From Actinomyces trachealis (GTDB lineage Bacteria; Actinomycetota; Actinomycetes; Actinomycetales; Actinomycetaceae): a DNA stretch of 64,000 nt. The first letter of the stretch is position 1; each line of letters begins with the position of its first letter. Below the pieces are notes generated by a model. The model had not been told where the DNA came from, ran no database searches, and saw only the letters and a program-made list of their open reading frames with translations. The translations under genes and the position numbers were made by a program. Shown here in pieces: positions 31,509 through 40,009 of this stretch. The stretch is taken from positions 2,462,251-2,526,250 of the forward strand of contig NZ_CP065027.1 in assembly GCF_015711475.1 (NCBI RefSeq). The letters are read 5' to 3'.

Positions 31509-33818
31509 TCAGGAGGCGCGTCGGCGCGTCGCAATGAGGGTAAGGCCGAGGCAGAGCGCGGCTCCGGCCATCGCGAAGACTCCGCCCGAGGCTCCGGTTT
31601 TCGCGAGGGATCCCGGCGCCTTTGCCGAGGCGTTCCCTCCTGACGGGGACGTCGGGGTAGGCGAGATGGTCGCGCTCGGGGCGTCGTGCGTCTCCGGGCC
31701 GATGGTCTCCCCGCCCTCCTGGGGCTTTTCTCTCACGAGGTCGAGGCCGACGATCTCGGGGTTGTGGTCTGAGGAGCGGTAGGGGTTGTCGGTCTCGGTG
31801 GCGAGGTGGGCGTTCATATTCGACCTCGAGTACTCGAAGGCGGTGGATTCTTCGGCGTTGATGCCCCAGGAGGCGACCTCGATTACCAGCGGGTCTGCGG
31901 CGGCGTTCGCGAAGACGTGGTCGAGGGAGCCGGATCGCCCTGAGTAGACGTAGGAGGGGTGCGCCCCTGCCGACTTGTGGATCCAGCCTGCGCCGGTGAG
32001 GAGCGTGAGCGGGTCCTCCTTGGAGTAGGAGTTGAAGTCACCGACGAGGAGGGTCGGGGTCCCGTCGAAGCGCGCGGCGAAGTCGACGAGGGCCTTGGCT
32101 TGTGCGACGCGGATCGCTTTCGCATTGCCCTGGCCGTCGCCGGTGTCGGTGTTGCCCTCTTCCATGCCTGCGGGGACCGAGCCCTTGGATTTGAAGTGGT
32201 TTGCGATGACGACGAGGTTCGTCCCAATCTGCTTCTCGTTGACGACGGGGGTGAACTCTTGGGCGAGAGGCTGGCGGGCGAGGTTGGTGAAGGCCGGGTC
32301 GTCGAGGATCACGGATTCGCCGACGGGCGCGATCGTCTTCGGCTGGTAGATGAAGGCGGTGCGGATGACGTCTTCCTTCGCGGGAACCTTCGCCGGGCTG
32401 GGGACGTACGCCCACTTCTCGGATCCGGCCGCCGCGTTGAGGGCCGCAACGAGGGTCTTGAGGGCGGCGTCGCGGTCGTCGCCGATTCCGACGCCGAGTG
32501 GGTTCTCGATCTCTTCGAGGGCGACGACGTCGGCGTCGATCGTGCTGATCGCGGTGACGATCTTGGCCTGCTGCTGGGCGAAGGCGGCGCTGGACCAGGC
32601 TCCTCTGACGGTGCAGTTCTTCGCGGTGAGGAGGTTCCCGTCCCGGTCGGGGTTGCCCTTGCATCCGGGCTCGTTCTCACCAAGGTCGGAGAAGTAGTTG
32701 AGGACGTTGAAGGTTGCGACCTTGACGTCTCCTTCGACTTCAGGGACTGCGGGGCGTTCGCCGGTGATGGCGATGGGCGAGCGCTCGGGGTGTCCCGCGG
32801 TCATGCGGGTCGGTTGGAGGACGAAGGCGGAGTGGCGCACGTCGAGGAGGACGGGCTGTGTGAAAGCCACGTGGTAGCCGACCCTGGCGGGGGCGCCGTT
32901 GGCAATGTAGGCGTAGGGGACACCCGTGGCCGCGCCCCGGGTGAGGTTCGTGTTCGTCCCATCGTCGAGGGCGATCATGGCGGCGGCGTTCGCCGCCTCG
33001 TATGCGGCGGCCTTCTCACCGGGTTCGACGACGTCGGTCGCGGCCCGTAGGGGCTCGGTCCCGGGGGTGAGGGCGAGGGTACCGTACTGGTTCACCTGGT
33101 AGTTGTTGGTGATCGTCCAGGTCCCCTGTGGGGCGACGAGCATGGATTCGAGGGCTTCGAGCTGATCCGCGCTGGGCACGGAGTCCAGGGGCGTAGGGGT
33201 GACGGGGGCGCAGCCAGAGGCGGGCTCGATCGCCGTGACGGCGAGCTGGGTGAGGCTCTGCGTGGAGGCGGGGGTCTTCTTCCCGGTCGCAGGGTATTCG
33301 CCGACTGTGCCGGTCACGCGGACGCAGGAGCCGATCCCGGGGATGTCGAGGCTCTTCTTCCCGACCCAGACGAAGAGTCCGTCGGAGGAGGCACGGGCTG
33401 GGTTCCAGGCGCCACCAGTTCCGGGGGTCTGGATGGTGAAGCCGTCGAGGGTGGTGGCCAGCCCGTCCTCGTTCCTCGGGTGGGCTCCGGTGACGACGCC
33501 GAGGGCGGTGACGGTGGTACCGGTGAGCGCGGAGTCGTCGGCTTCGCCAGGCTTCTGGATTTCGGGGATCGGGGTGAGCACGGGTCCCGATTGCGCAGCA
33601 TCCTCACCGCTCGCTTCTGCGGGGCGTGCAGAGGGACTGGCGCTCCTCTCGCTCTCGGGCGAAGCCGGAGCGGGCGTCTCCTGAGGGGCAGAAACGGTCA
33701 GCGCCGCCCCTCCGATCGGGACCTCAGGATCGGGTGCCGCGTGGGCGGTCATCGGGGCGGCGGCGAGCGCGATCGTCGCGCCCGCCCCGAGGAGGATTCT
33801 CTTCGTAGTCGGGGTCAT
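31509..33818 (-). CDS. Secreted, cell-wall-anchored DNase (ExeM/NucH-like endonuclease/exonuclease/phosphatase)
   Basis: 769 residues. Signal peptide (KRILLGAGATIALAAAPMTAHA), Ser/Pro/Glu-rich region, an OB-like lead-in domain (TGTTVTALGVVTGAHPRNED), and an endonuclease/exonuclease/phosphatase domain with VATFNVLNYF, ALEEIENP, VGDFNSY and SSDHNPEIV catalytic motifs. The C-terminus has LAKTG, a hydrophobic helix and RRRAS, a sortase signal. This is the plan of extracellular ExeM-type nucleases. It is first in a two-gene unit with the 5'-nucleotidase. Confidence 0.9.
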   Translation of the reverse strand: MTPTTKRILLGAGATIALAAAPMTAHAAPDPEVPIGGAALTVSAPQETPAPASPESERSASPSARPAEASGEDAAQSGPVLTPIPEIQKPGEADDSALTGTTVTALGVVTGAHPRNEDGLATTLDGFTIQTPGTGGAWNPARASSDGLFVWVGKKSLDIPGIGSCVRVTGTVGEYPATGKKTPASTQSLTQLAVTAIEPASGCAPVTPTPLDSVPSADQLEALESMLVAPQGTWTITNNYQVNQYGTLALTPGTEPLRAATDVVEPGEKAAAYEAANAAAMIALDDGTNTNLTRGAATGVPYAYIANGAPARVGYHVAFTQPVLLDVRHSAFVLQPTRMTAGHPERSPIAITGERPAVPEVEGDVKVATFNVLNYFSDLGENEPGCKGNPDRDGNLLTAKNCTVRGAWSSAAFAQQQAKIVTAISTIDADVVALEEIENPLGVGIGDDRDAALKTLVAALNAAAGSEKWAYVPSPAKVPAKEDVIRTAFIYQPKTIAPVGESVILDDPAFTNLARQPLAQEFTPVVNEKQIGTNLVVIANHFKSKGSVPAGMEEGNTDTGDGQGNAKAIRVAQAKALVDFAARFDGTPTLLVGDFNSYSKEDPLTLLTGAGWIHKSAGAHPSYVYSGRSGSLDHVFANAAADPLVIEVASWGINAEESTAFEYSRSNMNAHLATETDNPYRSSDHNPEIVGLDLVREKPQEGGETIGPETHDAPSATISPTPTSPSGGNASAKAPGSLAKTGASGGVFAMAGAALCLGLTLIATRRRAS

Positions 33819-33844
33819 TATGGTGAGCTCTCCTGTTGGCGGTC

Positions 33845-33860
33845 GTCACATCGGTGTGAC
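33845..33860. promoter_or_regulatory. Dyad upstream of the DNase gene
   Basis: GTCACA (33845-33850) and TGTGAC (33855-33860) form a perfect inverted repeat around TCGG, 27 bases upstream of the DNase start codon. It may be an operator for the DNase/nucleotidase pair. The half-sites point the opposite way from a classical CRP site, so I do not assign a regulator. Confidence 0.3.
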
Positions 33861-34039
33861 TCGGAGTCGTCTTTGACAACCATATCAATTTACCGGGGAC
33901 CAACACGCCACCCCCAGGTCACACCACCACTACACCCTCAATTTGGGAAGAACCGCATATTCTGAGTGCATCGAGCGCCAGCTCACGGGCGATCGTGTCA
34001 CGCGCATGTCCCTGGCGCCGCACCGGTGAATGGAGTCTT

Positions 34040-34573
34040 ATGAGCACTGACTACTCGCAGTCCCCCTACAGCAACAACGGAGGTCAGCCCCGTCAGTATG
34101 ACGTCGAGCCTTGGCGCAAGTGGGCCTACTACGGTGGCGGGGCGCTGCAGGTCGTGGGTGTTCTGGCTTTCCTCTCTGTTTTTGTCATGATGTTCATGGG
34201 CTTCGGCTTCATGGGACACGACCCCGAGGGGATCTCCACACACGTTCAGCGGGGGTTCATGATGTTCCCTATCGCTATCGTCGGCGTCCTTGTTGCCAAT
34301 GGGGGCAAGATGCTGCAGCGGGTCGGGCGCAAGGGCCTGGCCGGTGCAGGCGTCATCCTCTCTCCTCAGGGAGAGGTGCGTGACGCTGAGCCCTGGAACC
34401 GCTCGAAGGGGGCTCAGGACCAGCATCGTCTTGAGGAGGTGCCCGCGCTGGCCGGGCTGGGTGTCGGCCGTGGTGCCGGTGCCGAGCCGCAGATCCGCGT
34501 GCGGTGCCGGGCCTGCGGATTCCTGGAGACCGAGGACGCCGCCTTCTGCTCCGGCTGCGGCGCCCGCATGTAG
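34040..34573 (+). CDS. Membrane protein with C-terminal zinc ribbon
   Basis: 177 residues. Polar N-terminus, two hydrophobic helices (about 29-52 and 71-90), a cytoplasmic linker, and a C-terminal zinc ribbon CRACG...FCSGCGARM with four cysteines. Start ATG 34040 has TGGAG five bases upstream. I do not recognise a characterised family. The zinc ribbon suggests a protein- or nucleic-acid-contact module. It stands alone, divergent from the DNase gene. Confidence 0.65.
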   Translation: MSTDYSQSPYSNNGGQPRQYDVEPWRKWAYYGGGALQVVGVLAFLSVFVMMFMGFGFMGHDPEGISTHVQRGFMMFPIAIVGVLVANGGKMLQRVGRKGLAGAGVILSPQGEVRDAEPWNRSKGAQDQHRLEEVPALAGLGVGRGAGAEPQIRVRCRACGFLETEDAAFCSGCGARM

Positions 34574-34633
34574 CGCGGCTTGCGAGCGGATGCTGATCGT
34601 GGCTGCGTCTTGCGCGATCATGCTCAAGTTCCC

Positions 34634-34783
34634 GGCAGTGGTGTAGCGGTCCTTCGTCGAGGGGTGAGGAGCGCCGCGGGAGACATGCCAATCGCGGCGG
34701 CCAAGTCGGACTTGGTCACTGACCGACGAACACGGGCTTGGGCTAGGCGTGGCGGTGAGAGCCCGATATCTGCCTCAGCATTC
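34634..34783 (-). pseudogene. XRE-family HTH remnant
   Basis: The minus strand reads GLSPPRLAQARVRRSVTKSDLAAAIGMSPAALL, the first helices of an XRE-type DNA-binding domain like those at the start of ImmA/IrrE-fused regulators, then loses similarity and stops. There is no good start codon or ribosome-binding site. It lies directly downstream of the HigA-ImmA gene on the same strand, so it may be the debris of a second regulator of the same kind. Confidence 0.45.
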
Positions 34784-35848
34784 CTATTGCGAGGAGACTG
34801 CTCCTAAATCGACCTTACGCTTGAGCCCGTGACCCCAGGCATAGTCGCCAGTTCGACGCTGCGCCTGTCCCAGGACAATACTTGGCGCAATGCCAATCTC
34901 GTCAGCAAGCTTTCGGATGGCCTTGATATTTCTCCCGTTGGGAAGCCGGTCCTCAAATTCCTCAGGAACGAGTACATGCGAGGCGTACTCGTTGGCTTCC
35001 TGCTCCATTTCGTCCTCGGCGTCGCTGAGGTAGAGACCCTTCACGTCATGGAGCAGGACGTGCCCGATCTCATGGAAGAGCGTGAACCAAAGCTGGTCAT
35101 CACTCTTCCACAGTCCGGACAGCTGGATGAGGGGCTGGCCGCCGAACCACCGAGTCGCACCATGGACACCAAGACTGGGAACCGCCGGGATCAAAGCAAG
35201 GGCGACGCCACACTCATGCAGGAGTTCCTGTGCCCTACGAAAGCCCACAGTCGGCTCCTCGACAGTCAGCGCTCGAAGATCCTCAAGCACTTCTTCAAGT
35301 CGGTTCCGGTCGTATGAGGGCGTGTCTTCATCATTGACGTCCAGCTCAGCTGCACGCAGCCATGCTGTCAGTGACGGGGAGTCATGACGCCCCACGGCGG
35401 AGCGTCGATAGGCAACCGCTCCCTCCCCCCAGGTCGTCGCAAAAGCGTCGAGGGAGGAGACGCCTAGGAACTTCAGCAGGTCACGCACCGTGCCCGCCCT
35501 GTCCCTTGCACCGGCGGTGATGAAGCCGTTGTCGCGCAGGTACTTCAGCGGGAAGGCCTTGGCCTGCCCATACTGATCCGCGAGGGCGACATCGGCCTTG
35601 CGACGGGCGAGGGCCTCACGATAGCCGGACTCATGCAGATTCCAGATGCGCGCAGGCACACCAGTGACATTCTCGAGCCTGAGTGCCATGTCATGGCTCA
35701 GTGGCGCCTTACCGCGAAGGAGCTCGCTCACATGCTTACGACTGACGTCGAGCCGACGCGCGAACTCGGCAGCGTTGATACCCTCATCGTCCATCCACTC
35801 CTCGATGAAGTCGCCGGTGGGCACCATGTAGTCGGGGTACTCAGTCAT
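34784..35848 (-). CDS. HigA-type antitoxin fused to an ImmA/IrrE metallopeptidase
   Basis: 354 residues. Residues about 10-75 are a HigA/XRE HTH (GINAAEFARRLDVSRKHVSE); residues about 200-330 are an ImmA/IrrE-type zinc peptidase with HEIGH at 259-263 and downstream EQEANEYASHVLVP, the usual third ligand region. ATG 35848 follows AGGAGG. The gene lies 28 bases after a HigB-type toxin gene, the usual toxin-first HigBA order. The HTH probably represses the operon and neutralises the toxin. The peptidase may cleave a regulator or this protein itself on stress; that part is inferred from the ImmA family. Confidence 0.86.
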   Translation of the reverse strand: MTEYPDYMVPTGDFIEEWMDDEGINAAEFARRLDVSRKHVSELLRGKAPLSHDMALRLENVTGVPARIWNLHESGYREALARRKADVALADQYGQAKAFPLKYLRDNGFITAGARDRAGTVRDLLKFLGVSSLDAFATTWGEGAVAYRRSAVGRHDSPSLTAWLRAAELDVNDEDTPSYDRNRLEEVLEDLRALTVEEPTVGFRRAQELLHECGVALALIPAVPSLGVHGATRWFGGQPLIQLSGLWKSDDQLWFTLFHEIGHVLLHDVKGLYLSDAEDEMEQEANEYASHVLVPEEFEDRLPNGRNIKAIRKLADEIGIAPSIVLGQAQRRTGDYAWGHGLKRKVDLGAVSSQ

Positions 35849-35876
35849 GACTGCCCTCCTTGGGGACATGGTTGGG

Positions 35877-36170
35877 CTAGTGGTAATCGACGATTTCGAC
35901 GACGCAGGCGACGACGGGTGTTCCACCCTCGTCGGTGACGATGAGCCTCCAGTTTGCACTGAGCCGAGCGGACCACTGGCCAGCTCGATCACCGGTCAGC
36001 TGCTCCCAGCGTCCGGTGCCACGTAACAGGTCAGCGAAAGACTCGACGTTGTAGAGCTCGGCGATGCGGAGCCGGAGTTTCTTGGCTACGGTGGCATCGA
36101 GTGCCCGCTTCATCTGACGCTCGTCGATGCAGACCTTCTCGACCTTGCGGTCCGCGTACCTCACCTCCAC
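35877..36170 (-). CDS. higB: HigB-type (RelE/ParE superfamily) toxin
   Basis: 97 residues with the plasmid-maintenance killer-protein pattern: start MEVRYADRKVEKVC, middle SFADLLRGTGRWEQLTGDRAGQWSARLSANWRLI, end VVEIVDYH. Related toxins are ribosome-dependent mRNA interferases. It is followed 28 bases later by the HTH-ImmA gene. The operon start near 36170 abuts the decayed restriction gene, so its promoter must lie in that relic's 3' end. Confidence 0.87.
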   Translation of the reverse strand: MEVRYADRKVEKVCIDERQMKRALDATVAKKLRLRIAELYNVESFADLLRGTGRWEQLTGDRAGQWSARLSANWRLIVTDEGGTPVVACVVEIVDYH

Positions 36171-36179
36171 AACGTCTCG

Positions 36180-37890
36180 TTACCTAAACGGTAACACATC
36201 TTCGCCATGCGCGACGGCACTGTCACTCGTCTCACACCTCCGTGCTGAGGATGTCCAACGGCCCCAAGTCTCCCACGATCTGCTGGGTGCGGACGGACAC
36301 CGTGGTGACGCGGGCGATGAGGTCGAGGAGGTCGAGCGGCTGGGCGGGGGCTCCCGGCTCCACGCCAGCACCCTCGTCCATCCAGTCATTGGGGTCGTTG
36401 ACGATGCCGGAAGCCTTGTCAAACTTGATCTGGTAGCGATCGAGGAGCCAGTCCAGGGCACTGCATGAGCCGACCAGGTATCCTGCGCCTGCTCCGGGAT
36501 GCCGGAGATCGTGATGTGCTTGTTGTAGACGATGGCGCTCTTGTCATCGACCTTCTTGCCGTCCTCGCGGGTCTTGGCGTAGCGCATCTTCTCCACTCGC
36601 AGGCGTGAGGGGTCGAGGTCGGCCCGCTCCGCCCAGGACACCTAGATCCCGTCCACGGCGAGGGTCAGCAGCCAAGGCTCGACCTCCTCATAGTCGAGGT
36701 GCAGGTCCGCCAGGGCGCGCCCGGCCGTGGCCAGGGCGGTGAAGTCCTCACGGGTGGACACCAGCGGAATACGGGGCAGGGACTTCTTGAGGTCGGCGCC
36801 GTGCGAGCGCGATACTCCGGGTGGTGGAGGAAGCCGTAGACGTAGTAGAAGACGTCGGCCTTCCCAGTCTCGGGCCCGTAGGCGGCGCGGTAGGCGTTGA
36901 GTGTGGCGTCTGTCATGTTGTCCACGCGCCGGTAGTCGCCGATGACCTCGCCCTCATGTCCGACGGCGGAGCCCGCCTCGCCCTGCGGCTCACTAAGCGC
37001 GTCGAGGTCAAAGTCCTCGTCCTCGGCGGCGTGACGGCCCCAGACCTTCTCCCACGTCCACCGCGGGAAGAACTGGCCGGTATCCAGCAGATGCAGGTTC
37101 GGCACCGAGTCCACCAACAGTGCGCTGAAGTCGTGACGCGAGCTGACGCCGGTCAGGTAGAACCCCAGGTTGTCGTGCGCCGGCGTGGGAAAGCACTCGT
37201 AGAGCCGGTACATCATGTCGTTGAGCTGCCGGTCGAAGCAGACATGCTTGACGAAGGGGCGGTAGACCGAGGTGTACAGGCGCCCAGCATCGGACCGGTA
37301 GGTGCGATGCTTTCTAACGTTCGCCTTGTCCACCCGGCTCCAGGAGAACAGGGCGGGGTCGAGGAACTCCGGCTCGACACCGGCCTGCGCCTGTTCGTTG
37401 TAGTAGTCCACCATGGTGGAGACGCGCTGCGACAGCTGGGGAAGGGAGTAGGAGTAGACCTACGCGTCACGATTAGTCTTCAGCCTGTTGCTCCCCATCC
37501 GGAACACCCCAGCGGCCACACCCCTCCCGCCGAGCGACTGCCAGGTGGCGTACCTGGGGTCGCGCTGGTTGACCCGGTCGCCGGTCTCGTTGGGGGTGAG
37601 GTCCTCCCAGTCCATGTCCTCCAGGCGTGAGCCCGCGACGATGGCGAGCTTGTCCTCGCGGCTGAGGTAATCGCCCACGTCCCGGTAGTGGACGGCGGCC
37701 GGACCGGTGTGGGCGGGGTCCTTGACGAGGAAGGTGACCGCGATCGTCGTCCGTCCTCCCTGACCAAAGACGTTTCCTCGCTCTCGCCTGCGCAGCTCGC
37801 CCGCGTAACTTGCGCGCCAGGTCCTCAGGCCGGATCAGCCCCGACTCCAGCAGCCGCACGATGAAGGTGCCCGTCCCGGTGAATGGGTCA
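36180..37890 (-). pseudogene. Type ISP restriction-modification enzyme relic, C-terminal half
   Basis: The minus strand reads, in broken frames, DPFTGTGTFIVRLLESGLI (methyltransferase motif IV region, near 37830-37890), VKDPAHTGPAAVHYRDVGDYLSREDKLAIV, then 36665-37414 (VDYYNEQAQAGVEPEFLDPALFSWSRV ... VFYYVYGFLHHPEYR) and 36180-36641 (LRVEKMRYAKTREDGKKVDD). These are successive parts of the methylase and target-recognition domains of a type ISP enzyme. Frameshifts near 37800 and 36800, in-frame stops near 37460 and 36643, and a shift near 36475 inactivate it. The N-terminal part lies at 42605-43317 across an insertion. Confidence 0.82.
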
Positions 37891-37894
37891 GGTA

Positions 37895-38290
37895 TAACGG
37901 GCTTGAATATTGCCCTCGCCCATGATGATGAGCTCGTCAATAACATCGGTGAGGTAGTGCAGACAATGTTCGAAAACCGCAGTGTGGCGCCATCCCTCTT
38001 GAGTTGCGCGAGGATATCTGTCAGCCGCATAATTGCATGAAAGCGAGGATTGCCGATGGCTCATCAAAGAGATAAATCGGGGGACGTTGCGTGTAGGCCG
38101 AACCGATGACGATCAGTTGAAGCTGACCGCTGGACATACTGAAGAGGCTGCGCTTAAGCAAAAGCTCCAGGTGTAGTTGCCTGACAGTGTTATTAGTTCG
38201 CTGACTGATCTCAGCACGTGGCAGTCCACGTTGCGCGCATCGGCATTGAGATAGGTGAACGATAGCTTGTCTACGCTGATCTGGCCTGGA
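37895..38290 (-). pseudogene. ECF/CbiO-like ABC ATPase relic
   Basis: The minus strand holds recognisable pieces in shifting frames: ISVDKLSFTYLNADA (N-terminus), LFSMSSGQLQLIVIGSA (signature), PPIYLFDEPSA (Walker B), LAQLKRDGATL and HYLTDVIDELIIMGEGNIQARY (C-terminal EHRLxYL-type end). Walker A is missing. Several frameshifts make it inactive. It follows the two ABC half-transporters and is cut at the cassette junction. In other actinobacteria a comparable TetR-ABC-ABC cluster is followed by an energy-coupling-factor transporter; that parallel is from memory. Confidence 0.65.
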
Positions 38291-38296
38291 CTTGTC

Positions 38297-40009
38297 TCAT
38301 ACCAGCCCCTCACATTGTTCCCACATGCGCCGGTAGTACCCATCTGGTAGGGCACACAGCTGTGTATGGGTTCCGGTTTCGATGATCCTGCCGGCATCGA
38401 ACACAACAATCTGATCGGCAGACTGGATTGTGTGTAGATGATGGGCGATCACAATGACGGTGCGTCCCACAGTCAGTTCCGTGACAGCTCGCTGCATTAA
38501 CGCCTCATTGATCGGGTCAACATTGGCCGTGATCTCATCAAGAACGACGATCGGGGCATCTTTTAGAAAGGCTCTGGCCACTGATAGTCGTTGCCGTTGT
38601 CCTCCAGAAAGCCCGACCCCGTTTTCTCCGATACGAGTGTTGTACCCCTTAGGTAAGGCCATGATGTCGTCGTGGATAAGGGCAGCTTTCGCCGCAGCCA
38701 TGATCTCTTCCCTGCTGGCGTCCTTTTTGCCCAAGGAAATGTTATTGGCGATGGTGTCTGCGAACAGGTACACGTTTTGCATGACAACAGAAATCTGTGC
38801 CAGAACTCCCTCGCTACCGATATCACGCAGATCCACACCGCCGATACGAATCTGGCCGGATTCCACATCCCAAAATCGCATTAGTAAAGAGGTGGCTGTG
38901 GTTTTTCCAGCCCCGGAAGGACCAACCAGTGCTGTCGTCGTGCCTGTTGGGATACGCAACGAGGCATCGATTAAGGCCGGAGCGTCTGCCTGTGCATAAC
39001 GAAAGGTGACATGCTCGAAAGCGATATCTGCGCCTTGAGGGATACGAGGCTGTTTCGGCTCAGAAAGGATTGGTGCCTGAGTAACGGTGGTGATGCGCCG
39101 ATAAGAATCCACGCACGTCAGGTAGTTCATCCAATGACCTTCGAGAGCAACGAAGGGCTTATAGAATTCGGCTGACACCACGATAAATACCAAGAAAACA
39201 ACAGCAGACACAGTGCCGTAAAGTACCATCAGCAGACCACCGGTAATTACCGCCACCAAGGACAGGTTCATGATCCAGCCGTAGATAGCAAGCGTTGCAG
39301 CCCGGTTCTTCGCAGCTTTTCCTGATGCGTGGGCGAAGCGTTCGATGGAATCATGGACACGATCATCGAGAGCATGAGACTGACTAAAGGCCTTGATCAC
39401 CGGCATCCCACGCACATACTCAACGAATAAGCTCGCCATATCTGCCCCGGCATCACCTGTGGCCTTCTCTAAGGGTTGGGCATACTTCAGCGCCAACACA
39501 AGATAGAGCACGGCCAAGGGCAGGGTGCAGATCATCAGCAACGCCAGCGGCCACGAGTACATCAGCAAGCCACTCAATAGGAGAACGGAAACGAGAATAT
39601 CGGCGCTCAGCCGTGTCCACAGGTGGGCGACAATGAGCTCCATGTTGTCGACGTCACGATGAATAATTTCACTGATTTCTCCCAACCGTGACTGGGTGTA
39701 ATAACCCAAGGGAAGTTTTTTCAGATGACGGATGACTTGTTTTCTGATCTGGAAAACAAGGTCAAACCCAGCGCAGTGTTTTTGCTTATCTGCCCAAATC
39801 CCGCTCGTAGTTTTCACCAGCAGCAGCATCACCAACGCGATGGCATACATCCACAGATGCCCACTATCGTTGATAACATCCAGGATCGCCGCCACGGTCA
39901 GCAAAACCATTGCAATAGAGACCATGGAATACAGAGCAAAGCCCGCGACCGCTGCAACAAACATCTTGCGGCCAGCAGCGGTCATAGTGCCAAAAATCTG
40001 GTGAATCAC
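38297..40009 (-). CDS. ABC half-transporter (membrane + ATPase), second of a pair
   Basis: 570 residues. Six-helix exporter-type membrane domain (about 15-300), then an ATPase domain with Walker A GPSGAGKTT, signature LSGGQRQRLSVARAF and Walker B IVVLDEITANVD. The E of the catalytic DE pair is present but DEIT replaces the common DEAT. Its ATG overlaps the stop of the first ABC gene by four bases, so the two probably form a heterodimer. Such pairs export drugs or peptides or, in the IrtAB/YbtPQ group, import siderophores. The substrate here is unknown. Codon use and GC are unlike the host's. Confidence 0.88.
   Translation of the reverse strand: MIHQIFGTMTAAGRKMFVAAVAGFALYSMVSIAMVLLTVAAILDVINDSGHLWMYAIALVMLLLVKTTSGIWADKQKHCAGFDLVFQIRKQVIRHLKKLPLGYYTQSRLGEISEIIHRDVDNMELIVAHLWTRLSADILVSVLLLSGLLMYSWPLALLMICTLPLAVLYLVLALKYAQPLEKATGDAGADMASLFVEYVRGMPVIKAFSQSHALDDRVHDSIERFAHASGKAAKNRAATLAIYGWIMNLSLVAVITGGLLMVLYGTVSAVVFLVFIVVSAEFYKPFVALEGHWMNYLTCVDSYRRITTVTQAPILSEPKQPRIPQGADIAFEHVTFRYAQADAPALIDASLRIPTGTTTALVGPSGAGKTTATSLLMRFWDVESGQIRIGGVDLRDIGSEGVLAQISVVMQNVYLFADTIANNISLGKKDASREEIMAAAKAALIHDDIMALPKGYNTRIGENGVGLSGGQRQRLSVARAFLKDAPIVVLDEITANVDPINEALMQRAVTELTVGRTVIVIAHHLHTIQSADQIVVFDAGRIIETGTHTQLCALPDGYYRRMWEQCEGLV

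Noticed and set aside
29585..33050. Long plus-strand frames opposite the 5'-nucleotidase and DNase genes
   Set aside because: Valine/Gly/Arg-rich antisense frames; the minus-strand genes have signal peptides, catalytic motifs and sorting signals.
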